A DNA stretch of 64,000 nt, from the NCBI GenBank assembly GCA_965222445.1, contig CBDCTY010000002.1:3100001-3164000 (forward strand). Direction: 5' to 3'. How positions within the stretch are numbered: the first letter of the stretch is position 1; the number at the start of each line of letters is the position of its first letter. The stretch is from GCA-958296115 sp965222445. Its GTDB lineage: Bacteria; Chloroflexota; Dehalococcoidia; Lucifugimonadales; CAJWER01. Under the pieces are notes generated by a model that did not search any database, was not told the origin of the DNA, and saw only the letters and a list, made by a program, of their open reading frames with translations. Positions 33,151-41,795 of the stretch are shown here, piece by piece. Both the position numbers and the translations under genes were made by a program.

Positions 33151-34767
33151 CTAGCTACCATCCCGTTCGACGAACCGGTCCGCCGCGTAGAGGGCCAGCG
33201 CCTGTATGGTCGAAGTCGGGTTCACCGCTCCACCGGTGACCAGGATACTGCCGTCTATGACGTAGAGGTTCTCGACTTCGTGCGCCCTGCCCTCCCCGTC
33301 GACTACCGACGTCTCAGGGTCCGTACCCATCCTGGCCGTGCCCATCAGGTGCCATCCCGCGGGCCGCAGCAGCGGGTTCACAAGCACGTCCTTTGCCCCT
33401 GCCGCCTCCAGCGCGAGCGTGCCCTTCTCGATTCCATGAGCCATCATCCTGGTGCTGTTCTCACTCATCGTGTACGACACCTTCGGCGCGGGGACACCGT
33501 GGCTATCTGTCAGGTCGTCGTCGATCGTGACCGTGTTGTGGGCTTCCGGCAGGTCCTCGCCAATGACCGCAATCGTCACAGTGTGCCCGAATCGCTCCTT
33601 CAGCACCCCGTGGTGCTCCGCGCCCCATGGAATCGGGCCGTGGCCGCCGAGTCCGCCCAATGCCGTGTTGACCGGGCCCGAGCTACGCGCTATCTGGAAT
33701 GTATAGCCCCTGACGAAGCCGCGCGCCAGGTCCGTCTCGTAGAACTCCTGGCTGAGGATCGCGCAGCCGAGAGGCCCCTTGTACCCATCGAGCTGCTCGT
33801 TGAACACGCCCGTGATCATTGCATAGGGATGGAACATTAGGTTCTTGCCGACCAGCCCGGTGCCGTTGGCTAGGCCGTTCGGGAACCGGCCCGACGCCGA
33901 GTTGAGCAGCAATCTCGGCGTCCCGATTCCATTGCAAGCCACGACGACCGCTCTGGCCCTCTGCCGCTGGACCTTGCCATCCTCGTCGTAGTAGACGACG
34001 CCGTCCGCGAGTCCGTCGCCGCCGAGCGAGATCTCCTGGACGCGGCACCACGTCTTCAGCTTGGCGCCGCTGGCGATGGCCTTGGGCCAGTAGGTCACGT
34101 CCGTGCTGGCCTTGGCCTTCCGATAGCAGCCGATGTCGCACGGCCCGCAATTGTTGCACGCGGCGCGCCCATCGTACGCCTCGGTCAGCACTGCGCTGTC
34201 CGAGGGCCACCAGTGCCAGCCCAGCTTGTCGAAACCACGGGCTATGGTCTCACCCGCCTTGCCGAGGGGGATGGGCCTCGTCTGACGGTCCGACTTGTCC
34301 GGGTACCCCGGGTCGCCCGTCATGCCGGCAACACCGCTGATCCGGTCGTTCTCGTCGAAGTAGGGCTCAAGGTCCGAATAGGTCATAGGGAAGTCGTCGG
34401 CCACGCCGTCGAGCGACTTCACCCTGAAGTCCGACGGACGGAACCGCGGGAAGTGGGCGCTCCAGTGGATGGTGCTCCCGCCCACGGCATTGTGCATCAG
34501 CGGCGCGATGGGCGAGTCGTCGTTGTTGACCGGGTAGTCCTGCGGGAGGCCCCGCACGTTCGGGTCGGGGCTCATGTACGAGAGCCGCGACAGCTCCCAG
34601 TCGTCCCGGCCGCTGGCGTAGTCGTGAGGCTCGATCCATCCGCCCTGCTCCAGGCAGACGACGTCGAATCCGGCCCTGGCGAGATGCCAGGAGAAGGCTC
34701 CCCCCGACGCGCCCGCCCCAACGACCACAACGCCGGCTACGTCGTTCCTGCTGCCCAAAGCTGCCAC
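33151..34767 (-). CDS. GMC-family FAD-dependent oxidoreductase
   Basis: 538 residues. FAD-binding VVVVGAGASGGAFSWHLARAGFDVVCLEQG; GGSTIHWSAHFPRF; a cysteine cluster AACNNCGPCDIGCYRKAKAS typical of gluconate-dehydrogenase-like GMC enzymes; GWHLMGTARMGTDPETSVVD with the active-site His; and GAVNPTSTIQALALYAADRF at the C-terminus. Oxidises a sugar or alcohol and passes electrons on with the subunit-3-like partner downstream; no cytochrome subunit is nearby. Confidence 0.9.
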   Translation of the reverse strand: MAALGSRNDVAGVVVVGAGASGGAFSWHLARAGFDVVCLEQGGWIEPHDYASGRDDWELSRLSYMSPDPNVRGLPQDYPVNNDDSPIAPLMHNAVGGSTIHWSAHFPRFRPSDFRVKSLDGVADDFPMTYSDLEPYFDENDRISGVAGMTGDPGYPDKSDRQTRPIPLGKAGETIARGFDKLGWHWWPSDSAVLTEAYDGRAACNNCGPCDIGCYRKAKASTDVTYWPKAIASGAKLKTWCRVQEISLGGDGLADGVVYYDEDGKVQRQRARAVVVACNGIGTPRLLLNSASGRFPNGLANGTGLVGKNLMFHPYAMITGVFNEQLDGYKGPLGCAILSQEFYETDLARGFVRGYTFQIARSSGPVNTALGGLGGHGPIPWGAEHHGVLKERFGHTVTIAVIGEDLPEAHNTVTIDDDLTDSHGVPAPKVSYTMSENSTRMMAHGIEKGTLALEAAGAKDVLVNPLLRPAGWHLMGTARMGTDPETSVVDGEGRAHEVENLYVIDGSILVTGGAVNPTSTIQALALYAADRFVERDGS

Positions 34768-35040
34768 CTCCGAGCGGGGCTAAGACCGCGCATCATTGTA
34801 CCCGAACGGCCATGCGGAGGGCACCAGCAGCGGGCGAGAGGGCCGGTAAGTGTTCAGAGACGATGGGACTCTGGCCGGGAGCGGATGTCAGCACCAGCAT
34901 CCCACTCGTCCCGGCCTTCTCCCGCCCGGGAGACCTTTGCGCATCTCCAAGTTCCTCCACACAATCTGGACGGATGGGGTGACGGGCCGCCTCCTGGGTC
35001 ATTGACTCGCATTCCCGCCGGGGATGGGTTCCCGCCTTCG

Positions 35041-35272
35041 CGGGAATGACGGTTGTGCAAAGGTCCCCCTTCGCGGGAACGACGGAGGTGCGAGGGGTCT
35101 CCCTTCCCGGGAATGACGGTTATGCAAAGGTCTCCCTTCGCGGGAATGACGGTTGTGCAAAAGTCTCCCTTCGCGGGAACGACGGTTGTGCAAAGGTCTC
35201 CCTTCGCGGGAATGACGGTTGTGCAAAGGTCTCCCTTCGCGGGAACGACGGTTGTGCGAGGGTCTCTTCAGG
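35041..35272. repeat. 33-bp tandem minisatellite (about 7 units)
   Basis: Units begin CGGGAA(T/C)GACGGTTGTGC and end CTCCCTTCG, starting at 35041, 35074, 35108, 35141, 35174, 35207 and 35240; all spacings are 33 except one of 34. Each unit ends with the right arm of the CATTCCCGC palindrome. There are no unique spacers, so it is not a CRISPR. The surrounding 34768-35289 has no gene. Confidence 0.85.
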
Positions 35273-35289
35273 GATAAGGGCCGATCACC

Positions 35290-36420
35290 CTATGAGTCGG
35301 GGACGAGCTCTTTCATGGCCGCGATCACCGCGTCGGTCTCGCGGGGGCTGCCGACGGTGATTCGGAAGGTGTCGGCGAGGCGCTCGGTGCTGAAGCGGCG
35401 GACGAAGATGCCGCGGGCGGCCAAGCCGTCATAGACGGAGCCCGCGACCCCGGGTTCAAAGCTGCACAGGATGAAGTTTCCGTAGGACGGCCATGGAGCG
35501 ACCCCGGGAATATCGCCGAGGAGCCGGAACATGCGGTCGCGTTCGTCGACGATTGCCTGCACACGCTCCAGCAGGGCCCCCGCGTTCTCCAGCGATGCTA
35601 TCAGCGCCGCCTCCGCCGCGATGTTGACGTTGTAGGGAGGCTTGATGTCCATGATGTGGCGCACCAGCCGGGGGCTCATGAGGCCGTAGCCAACGCGGAG
35701 ACCGGCCAGGCCGGCCCACTTGCTCATCGTGCGCAGAACGACCAGGTTCTCGTACTCCGGCACGAGCCCGGCAACGGTAAGCCGCGAGAATTCGAAGTAC
35801 GCCTCGTCCACGACGACCACGCGGCCGGTGTCGAGCAGCGCCCGCACCTGCTCCTCCGAGACGGCGTTCCCTGTCGGGTTGTTGGGCGAGCTCACGAAGA
35901 TGATCTTGGCCCCGGGCCTCTCTGCCGCCCTGGTCACCTCATCGACGTCCACGTCGAAGTCCTCTAGCCGGGGCGCCATGACTGTCTCCGCGCCCGCGAC
36001 CCTGGCGCAGAAGCCGTACATGCCGAACGTGGGGTCGCTGTCGATGATTGCGTCGCCGGGGGAGATGAACAGCCGGAACAGCAGGTCGATCAGCTCGTCG
36101 CTGCCCGCCCCCGCTACTATGTACTCCTCGTCGAGTCCCGTGTAGCCGGCTAGCGAGGCCCGCATGGCCCGCTGGAACGGGTCGGGGTAGACATGGAAGG
36201 GGGCCTTCGAGACCGCTTCCACGGCCTCCGGCGCGCTGCCGAAGGGGTTCTCGTTGCCGTTCAGCTTGATGACCTGGTCCTCGGGTATTCCCGCCCGCCT
36301 CGCCAGCACCTCGGGCGGATCCACCGGCTCGTAGGTCTTTACGTCTTGGAGATGCGCGCGAATGAGATCGTCCATGCCCGGCCTTGCCTCCGTGTTGCTC
36401 ACTGGTAGTACCTCCGTCAA
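35290..36420 (-). CDS. hisC: Histidinol-phosphate aminotransferase
   Basis: 376 residues, PLP fold-type I. KLNGNENPFGSAPEAVEAV at the start; FVSSPNNPTGNAVSEEQ; VVVDEAYFEFS; the PLP lysine in LRTMSKWAGLAGLRVGYG (MSKW rather than FSKA); FRITVGSPRETD near the end. Last gene of the hisZGDC operon; its start overlaps the hisD stop by 4 bases. The minisatellite begins 17 bases after its stop. Confidence 0.94.
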   Translation of the reverse strand: MTEVLPVSNTEARPGMDDLIRAHLQDVKTYEPVDPPEVLARRAGIPEDQVIKLNGNENPFGSAPEAVEAVSKAPFHVYPDPFQRAMRASLAGYTGLDEEYIVAGAGSDELIDLLFRLFISPGDAIIDSDPTFGMYGFCARVAGAETVMAPRLEDFDVDVDEVTRAAERPGAKIIFVSSPNNPTGNAVSEEQVRALLDTGRVVVVDEAYFEFSRLTVAGLVPEYENLVVLRTMSKWAGLAGLRVGYGLMSPRLVRHIMDIKPPYNVNIAAEAALIASLENAGALLERVQAIVDERDRMFRLLGDIPGVAPWPSYGNFILCSFEPGVAGSVYDGLAARGIFVRRFSTERLADTFRITVGSPRETDAVIAAMKELVPDS

Positions 36421-37745
36421 GAGCGAAGTTCCTCTCGTATCTCAGCCGCCTCAGCGTGGGCCGTCAGTCCCTCCGCACGTCCTATTGTAGCCGCAGCCCT
36501 GCCCAGCACCAAAGACGCGTCGTCGTCGAGAGCAACGACCGGGCTGACCTTCACGAACGACCGCACGTTCAGGCCCGACCCGAATCGCGCCGTACCTCCG
36601 GTGGGCATCACGTGGCTTGGCCCTGCAACGTAGTCGCCCAGCACCTCGTGAGATAGCTCACCCGCGAATATTGCCCCCGCGCTGCGTATCTTGCTGACGT
36701 AGGACCGGGGGTCCTCGACCATCAGCGAGACATGCTCGGGCGCGAAGTCGTTGGTGAGTGCGATGGCCTCATCGAGGTCGTCAACGACCGCGATGCAGCC
36801 CCGACTCTCGACCGATTGTCGGGCAGTTGCGCCTCGTTCTAGCCGGTCCGCCCTCACCTCGAGCTCCCGTTGCACATCGGCTGCAAGCGTCGCGGAGGTC
36901 GTGATCAGAATCGGCGTAGCCATGACGTCGTGCTCGGCCTGGGCCAGAAGGTCGGCGGCGCAAAGTGTTGGGTTGGCAAGGCCATCGGCGACGACCAGGG
37001 TCTCCGTGGGCCCGTAGAGTCCGTCTATGCCGACCTCGCCGAAGAGCATCTTCTTGGCGGCGGTCACGAACACGTTACCTGGTCCGCACACCATGTCGAC
37101 GGCAGGGACCGTCTCGGTCCCGTAGGCCAGAGCGGCCACCGCCTGTGCGCCGCCAATATGGAACACGCGGTCCACGCCGGCGATGTCGGCAGCCACCAGT
37201 ACGGACGGATCAGGCGAGCCGCTGGGACCCGGAGGAGTGGCGGCGATCACCTCGGCGACGCCCGCAACCCTGGCCGGCACAGCCGTCATGATGGCGGTGG
37301 AAGGCAGGGGCGCAGAGCCTCCAGGCACGTAAGCTCCCACCCGTCCCACGGGGTTCACGACCTCGCCGTAACCCTGTTCGTCGTCGAACCATGCCCTTGG
37401 GACGCCACGGCTGTGGAACTCGCGGGCCCGGCCCGCGGCCAGCCGCAGGGCTTCGATCACGTCGTCCGGCACTCGCTCGTACGCCCCATCAATCTCCTGG
37501 CGGGAGACCTCCAGGCAGCCTGGATCCCGGCCGTCCAGCTTCTCGGACAGGTCGCGGACGGCCCGGTCTCCCCCCTCTCGCACCATGTCCAGGATCAGAC
37601 GCACGGCCTCCTCCACCGTGGCGACCGGCTGCCCCAGCGCGCGGGACGATCTTGCCAGTACCTCCTGTGGCAGGCCCTCCCCCTGCCGCGTGCGCCGGTC
37701 TCGTAGGACGCTGGCCGCCTCTGACGCCCCGTGGACGATGATCAT
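36417..37745 (-). CDS. hisD: Histidinol dehydrogenase
   Basis: 442 residues from ATG 37745, which overlaps the preceding stop (ATGA). NPVGRVGAYVPGGSAPLPSTAIMTAVPARVAGV, HIGGAQAVAALAYGTETVPAVDMVCGPGNVFV, DLLAQAEHDVMA (zinc ligands Q/H) and APEHVSLMVEDP with GELSHEVLGDYVAGPSHVMPTGGTARF (second Zn His) are all present. Catalyses the last two steps to histidine. The frame is open far upstream, but that part is the shadow of the neighbouring gene. Confidence 0.96.
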   Translation of the reverse strand: MIIVHGASEAASVLRDRRTRQGEGLPQEVLARSSRALGQPVATVEEAVRLILDMVREGGDRAVRDLSEKLDGRDPGCLEVSRQEIDGAYERVPDDVIEALRLAAGRAREFHSRGVPRAWFDDEQGYGEVVNPVGRVGAYVPGGSAPLPSTAIMTAVPARVAGVAEVIAATPPGPSGSPDPSVLVAADIAGVDRVFHIGGAQAVAALAYGTETVPAVDMVCGPGNVFVTAAKKMLFGEVGIDGLYGPTETLVVADGLANPTLCAADLLAQAEHDVMATPILITTSATLAADVQRELEVRADRLERGATARQSVESRGCIAVVDDLDEAIALTNDFAPEHVSLMVEDPRSYVSKIRSAGAIFAGELSHEVLGDYVAGPSHVMPTGGTARFGSGLNVRSFVKVSPVVALDDDASLVLGRAAATIGRAEGLTAHAEAAEIREELRS

Positions 37746-38473
37746 TCCAGGTAGCCTTCGACATACAGGCATAGCGTGTCGACCGAGCGCCGAGTGAAAT
37801 CCTGGAGCTCGCCGCGGGAGACGACCTCGAACATTGCCTCCAGGCTGGCGGGCATCGAGCGCAGGAGCACGTCCGCCGCCGCATGTGCGGGATGCGCCTC
37901 GTCCCCGCGGGCGATGCGGCGCGCCATGAAGCGGAGCCGCTCCCACGAGAAGTCCCGCGCAAGGAACTGGACGACCCAGGACCGCCACTGGGTCACTTCC
38001 TCGTCGGTCACAAAGCCCAGCCCGAGTGGGGTCGCTGCGTTCCTCATCAGATCGAGGGATGCTCCAACCCCGCTGGACCGGCGGTCCAACTCCAACTGGA
38101 GCGCCCGGTCCAGCACAAGACCGCGTGCGTCTCCGGAGAGGTGCGCGCCGCCGAAACAGGGCCTGAATATCTCGGTGATCCAGCACTCGTCCAGGACGAT
38201 GTGCGAGATGTACCCCGCTACGAAGGCGGCCTCTCTGCCAGCCAGACCGGTGAGGTGCGGATGAGCCGCCAGCATCGCCCGGGCGCCGTCGCCGACCCGC
38301 TCGAAGTCGAGGGGCGCGAAGTGGTAGTCCTCCCGGGGACGCTTCGTGATGGCCCGCATGTCCGGGGCGGTCGACCCCAGCAGGAAGTAGCCCATGTTGT
38401 CGTCGATGACCGGGCTGGCGATTCGGGCCGCGGCCTCGCGGGCGAGACCTATGTGCGCCGGAAGGTTCGGCAC
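37742..38473 (-). CDS. Zinc-dependent phospholipase C-like protein inside the his operon
   Basis: 243 residues. MPNLPAHIGLAREAAARI, GYFLLGSTAPDMRAITKRPREDYHF and GREAAFVAGYISHIVLDECWITEIFRP reproduce the His/Asp-rich metal-site pattern of the zinc-dependent phospholipase C / S1-P1-like superfamily. No signal peptide, so cytoplasmic. Sits 1 base after hisG and overlaps hisD by 4 bases, so it is cotranscribed and translationally coupled. Its substrate is unknown; a direct role in histidine synthesis is not established. Confidence 0.8.
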   Translation of the reverse strand: MPNLPAHIGLAREAAARIASPVIDDNMGYFLLGSTAPDMRAITKRPREDYHFAPLDFERVGDGARAMLAAHPHLTGLAGREAAFVAGYISHIVLDECWITEIFRPCFGGAHLSGDARGLVLDRALQLELDRRSSGVGASLDLMRNAATPLGLGFVTDEEVTQWRSWVVQFLARDFSWERLRFMARRIARGDEAHPAHAAADVLLRSMPASLEAMFEVVSRGELQDFTRRSVDTLCLYVEGYLE

Positions 38474-38474
38474 T

Positions 38475-39470
38475 TCAGCAGCGCGCCGCTGCCCTGAGGC
38501 GCTTCGCGGCGGCGCTTTCCGAGCGGAATACGTAGCCCGGCTGGGATACCGTGACCGAGCTGCCTCCTATCATCCTGAACTTGTCCACGACGTCCAGAAG
38601 CCGCTCTTTCTCGACGATGACGGTAACGGCGTACCAACCCTCGCCGTCCCGGGTGTGCACCTTGGCAATCGTAGGCCCGCGCAGCCCCGAGATGTCATCG
38701 TGCTCCAGTACGCGGCGGGCTATGCCTTCCGACTCCTCGCCCTGCATGTTCGCGGTGACGCTGTAGAAGTCCAGCGCCAGGAGGTGGGCCTCGATGCGCT
38801 CCACCAGCGCCGCGGCGAGGCTCAAGGTCTTTGGGTTGGAGGACACCAGAGCCCCGTTGGCGATCAGGCAGGCCTCGGACGAGATCACCGACCCTCCGTC
38901 GATGGTCTTCAGCCGATTCTCCCTCAGCGTGGTGCCCGTCGTCGATATATCGGCGATGATGTCCGCGTACCCCATCGCAGGGGCCGCCTCCAGTGTGCCG
39001 CTGGACTCGACCAGAGAGAAGAACGACACGCCCCTCGACAGCAGGAAGGTCTCGACCAGCCTGGGGTACTTGGTGGCGATCCGCAGGTCCCTGCCCCGCT
39101 CCCTGAACTCCATGGAAAGCTCGGCCAGGTCTGCCATGGAGGAGACGTCCAGCCAGCCGTCGGGCACACCCATCACGAGCTCAGCGTGTCCGAAGCCGAG
39201 ATTGTCCACGACCACCATAGCGTCGCCGTTTTCGCGGCGGGTTTCGAGGAAGCGGTCGCGGCCGATCAAACCCATGTCGGCGCTCCCATCCTCCACCTTG
39301 AGCCCTATGTCCGCTAACCTTTGGAAGTGGACGACGACGCCCGGAAGGGCCGGGACCTCCGCCGTGTAGCGGCGAAGGCTGGACCGCCGCACGCCCAGGC
39401 CGCTGGCGCTCAGGAAGTCGAGGGACGGTTCGTGAAGGGCCCCATCGCTGGGCACTGCCAACCGAAGCAT
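38475..39470 (-). CDS. hisG: ATP phosphoribosyltransferase, long form
   Basis: 331 residues. LRLAVPSDGALHEPSLDFL, the catalytic segment with GADIIADISTTGTTLRENRLKTIDGG (PRPP-binding ISTTGTTL), and a C-terminal ACT-like regulatory domain (DISGLRGPTIAKVHTRDGEGWYAVTVIVEKERLLDVVDKFRMIGGSSV). The latter is the domain that makes long-form HisG self-sufficient and histidine-sensitive, yet a HisZ gene stands directly upstream (7-base gap). Confidence 0.93.
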   Translation of the reverse strand: MLRLAVPSDGALHEPSLDFLSASGLGVRRSSLRRYTAEVPALPGVVVHFQRLADIGLKVEDGSADMGLIGRDRFLETRRENGDAMVVVDNLGFGHAELVMGVPDGWLDVSSMADLAELSMEFRERGRDLRIATKYPRLVETFLLSRGVSFFSLVESSGTLEAAPAMGYADIIADISTTGTTLRENRLKTIDGGSVISSEACLIANGALVSSNPKTLSLAAALVERIEAHLLALDFYSVTANMQGEESEGIARRVLEHDDISGLRGPTIAKVHTRDGEGWYAVTVIVEKERLLDVVDKFRMIGGSSVTVSQPGYVFRSESAAAKRLRAAARC

Positions 39471-39476
39471 GTCGCC

Positions 39477-40649
39477 TTATCCCTCCATTGCCGCAGCGAC
39501 GGACTCCAGCGTGTAGGCGAAGCCGAGCGCGGGGGTGTCGTCTCCGCCAAGCGCCTTTACGAGGCCGTCGTACCTGCCGCCTCCACCTAGGGAGAGGACC
39601 CCGCCCTGTCCCGCGATCTCAAGGTCGAAGATGAAGCCAGTGTAGTACGCGAGACCTCGTGCCACGCCAAGGTCCAAGACGATGCGTCCTTCTCCCGCGA
39701 GGTCGTCGGCAAGCCTGTCCGTGAGGTCTGCGAGCTCGTCGAGCCTCTCCGACCGCACGCCAGTCGAACGGGCGCGCTCCAACGCCTCCTGCGGCGCACC
39801 CTCTATGCGGACGACTTCGCCCGCCATGCGCAGGGCCTCCTCCAGCCTGTCGGCCCGATCCGCAGTCCTCACCTTGCGCAGCAGACGTCCGACCACCTCG
39901 TCCGTAGTGCGCTGTCCCATGGAGCTGGCTGCCGGACCGGACATCATCCCGTCGATCAGCTCCCGCGCAGCATCGGCGCCCAAGGACGCCAGAACGCCAG
40001 TTGCGTCCGAGTCGAATCCATTCCGCACCAGGCCCAGGCTGCGAGCCTCGGCCCCCAGTCCCGCCGCGTCGGTGCGCCCCATCTTCAGTTCGTGGACCCT
40101 GCTGACCACGAAGAGCTTCGCCGACTCCGACAGCTCAAAAGAGCCAAGCAGGTCGTGCAGCACACCCAGGTGCCCGATCCGCAACGTGTGTCCCTCGACT
40201 CCCATTGCCGCGAGTCCATTGGAGGCGAGGCTCACGATCTCGAAGTCGGAGCTCACACCCGAAGAGCCGAGCAGCTCCGCCCCCACCTGCGTGAACTGGC
40301 GGAAGGCGCCGTCGTGCCTGAACACCGGCCCGCGGTACTGCCACCGAACGGGCTGGTCAAGTGAGCGGCCCTGCTCGGCGTAGTGCCGAATGACCGACGA
40401 AGTGAACTCCGGCCGCAGACTTACACGGTTGCCGCCAGGGTCCACGAATGAGTAGAGCTGGGTAGTCAGCTCGCCGCCAGATTTGCGTACGAACAACTCC
40501 GTCTGCTCGAGCAGGGGCGTGTCCAGCATACCGTAGCCCAGGCCAGACGCGAGAGCCTCAAAGGCGGCCGCGGCTGCCTGGAGATTGTCGTACTCGCCAC
40601 CGGCCATGTCCCTCATGCCGGGAAGCCGCCGTACCACGTTTCCGCTCAA
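39477..40649 (-). CDS. hisZ: HisZ: HisS-like regulatory subunit of ATP phosphoribosyltransferase
   Basis: 390 residues. A class II aminoacyl-tRNA-synthetase core: RRLPGMRDM at the N-terminus, motif 2 region VRWQYRGPVFRHDGAFRQFTQVGAELLG, VARGLAYYTGFIFDLE, and motif 3 LGGGGRYDGLV..LGGDDTPALGFAYTLE, after which the protein ends. The anticodon-binding domain of HisS is absent, as in HisZ. First gene of the hisZ-hisG-PLC-hisD-hisC operon. HisZ normally partners short HisG; here the adjacent HisG is long. Confidence 0.88.
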   Translation of the reverse strand: MSGNVVRRLPGMRDMAGGEYDNLQAAAAAFEALASGLGYGMLDTPLLEQTELFVRKSGGELTTQLYSFVDPGGNRVSLRPEFTSSVIRHYAEQGRSLDQPVRWQYRGPVFRHDGAFRQFTQVGAELLGSSGVSSDFEIVSLASNGLAAMGVEGHTLRIGHLGVLHDLLGSFELSESAKLFVVSRVHELKMGRTDAAGLGAEARSLGLVRNGFDSDATGVLASLGADAARELIDGMMSGPAASSMGQRTTDEVVGRLLRKVRTADRADRLEEALRMAGEVVRIEGAPQEALERARSTGVRSERLDELADLTDRLADDLAGEGRIVLDLGVARGLAYYTGFIFDLEIAGQGGVLSLGGGGRYDGLVKALGGDDTPALGFAYTLESVAAAMEG

Positions 40650-40779
40650 CCTTTGCTCCTGAATCCCGCGAGCTGTGCCACTGTAATTCTACACGAGCGG
40701 GCAGCCATTGACCCATGTTTATGAATCCGGCAATGCTCCGGGCTGCGTATTTGGGAGTATCCGCTACAGGAGATTCAAG

Positions 40780-41169
40780 ATGGGCACTCATCAAGAAGCT
40801 GTTCTCCAATCGTACAGGAGAGAGTTGCTCAAAGGGAGCACAGAGACCCTTATTCTCTCGCTCTTGGCCAAAGAGTCGATGTATGGCTACATGCTGGTCA
40901 AGGAGATCGACCGCCGGAGCGACGGGTACTTCCAGCTCAAGGAGGGCACGCTCTACCCCGCCCTCCACCGCCTTGAGCGCGACGGGCTCGTCGAGGGTGA
41001 GTGGGAAGAGGCGAAGTCCGGCCAGAGCCGCCGCTACTACCACATCACGCCCCTCGGCAGTGAGCGCCTTGTCTGCCTGCGACGTGAGTGGGACGTTTTC
41101 ACCGGGGCGGTGAACCGGGTCGCACACTCCGCTGGGACTCCTACCAATGGGATCCTTGTAGGCAGCTAA
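40780..41169 (+). CDS. PadR-family transcriptional regulator
   Basis: 129 residues from ATG 40780 (AGGAG 9 bases upstream; the open frame goes back to 40708 but without conservation). Winged helix: LLKGSTETLILSLLAKESMYGYMLVKEIDRRSDGYFQLKEGTLYPALHRLERDGLVEGEW, with the wing SGQSRRYYHITPLG, then a short C-terminal helix for dimerisation. PadR repressors usually control a neighbouring transporter or their own gene; divergent hisZ is the only gene sharing its upstream region. Confidence 0.92.
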   Translation: MGTHQEAVLQSYRRELLKGSTETLILSLLAKESMYGYMLVKEIDRRSDGYFQLKEGTLYPALHRLERDGLVEGEWEEAKSGQSRRYYHITPLGSERLVCLRREWDVFTGAVNRVAHSAGTPTNGILVGS

Positions 41170-41301
41170 ACCCCTCGTCGAGTCGTCTTCGCGCAGAGCA
41201 GCCCACCAGTCCCTTCCTAGCCCGACCGAAATGTCAGCGGGACTCTGCGTAATTCCCGCCCCCTCACGCTCACCCTATTCGAACTTGGCCCCGGCGGTTT
41301 G

Positions 41302-41345
41302 TGCAACCAGTTGCATTTGACAATAGTAGGCTCTTCGGCTATTCT
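41302..41345 (+). promoter_or_regulatory. Sigma-70 promoter with palindromic operator for the Fur-type regulator and metal importer
   Basis: TTGACA (41317-41322), 17 bases, TATTCT (41340-41345). A perfect inverted repeat TGCAAC-CA-GTTGCA (41302-41315) ends one base before the -35. It is a good candidate for the binding site of the Fur-family protein encoded next. Confidence 0.6.
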
Positions 41346-41375
41346 TGCTACCCCATACAGCTTCAAGAGTTGCCC

Positions 41376-41795
41376 ATGAGCTGCGAGATCGAGACGGTTC
41401 AAGCCCTCAAGGAGTCAGGCCACCGACCCACGCCCCAGCGCCTGATGATCCTCTCGGAAGTGCGTCACGCCGGAGAACACGTCACGGCCGCGCAGATACT
41501 GGAACGTGTGAAGGCCTCCTACCCCTACATAGACGCGTCCACGGTCTACCGGACTCTGGCCGTGCTGAAGGAGATGAGGCTCGTCTCCGAGACCGACATG
41601 GGCGTGGGCGAGTCCATGTACGAGTGGGTGGAGCGGGAGCGGCATCATCACCTCATATGCCGCAGCTGCAACAGGGTCATCCTGCTGGACGACAGGAACC
41701 TGGCGAAACTGGGCTCGAAGCTATTGGAGGACCACGGCTTTCAGGCCGACATCGACCACTTTGCGATATTCGGGCTGTGTGAATGCTGTCGCTGA
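41376..41795 (+). CDS. Fur-family metal-responsive regulator (Zur/Mur-like)
   Basis: 139 residues from ATG 41376. Winged helix with HRPTPQRLMILSEVRHAGEHVTAAQILERV and the recognition helix DASTVYRTLAVLKEMRLV; metal site ERHHHLICRSCNRVILLDD and C-terminal GLCECCR, giving two Cys-rich pairs for structural zinc. Its stop overlaps the binding-protein gene of an ABC metal importer by 13 bases, so it very probably senses the imported metal (zinc or manganese) and represses this operon. Iron sensing is less likely. Confidence 0.9.
   Translation: MSCEIETVQALKESGHRPTPQRLMILSEVRHAGEHVTAAQILERVKASYPYIDASTVYRTLAVLKEMRLVSETDMGVGESMYEWVERERHHHLICRSCNRVILLDDRNLAKLGSKLLEDHGFQADIDHFAIFGLCECCR

Noticed and set aside
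35041..35272. CRISPR array
   Set aside because: Units are directly abutting 33-mers without unique spacers, and no cas genes are near.
36417..38186. Long N-terminal extension of HisD
   Set aside because: The extra 147 codons are the shadow of the phospholipase-like gene; the ATG at 37745 overlaps that gene's stop and begins the conserved part.
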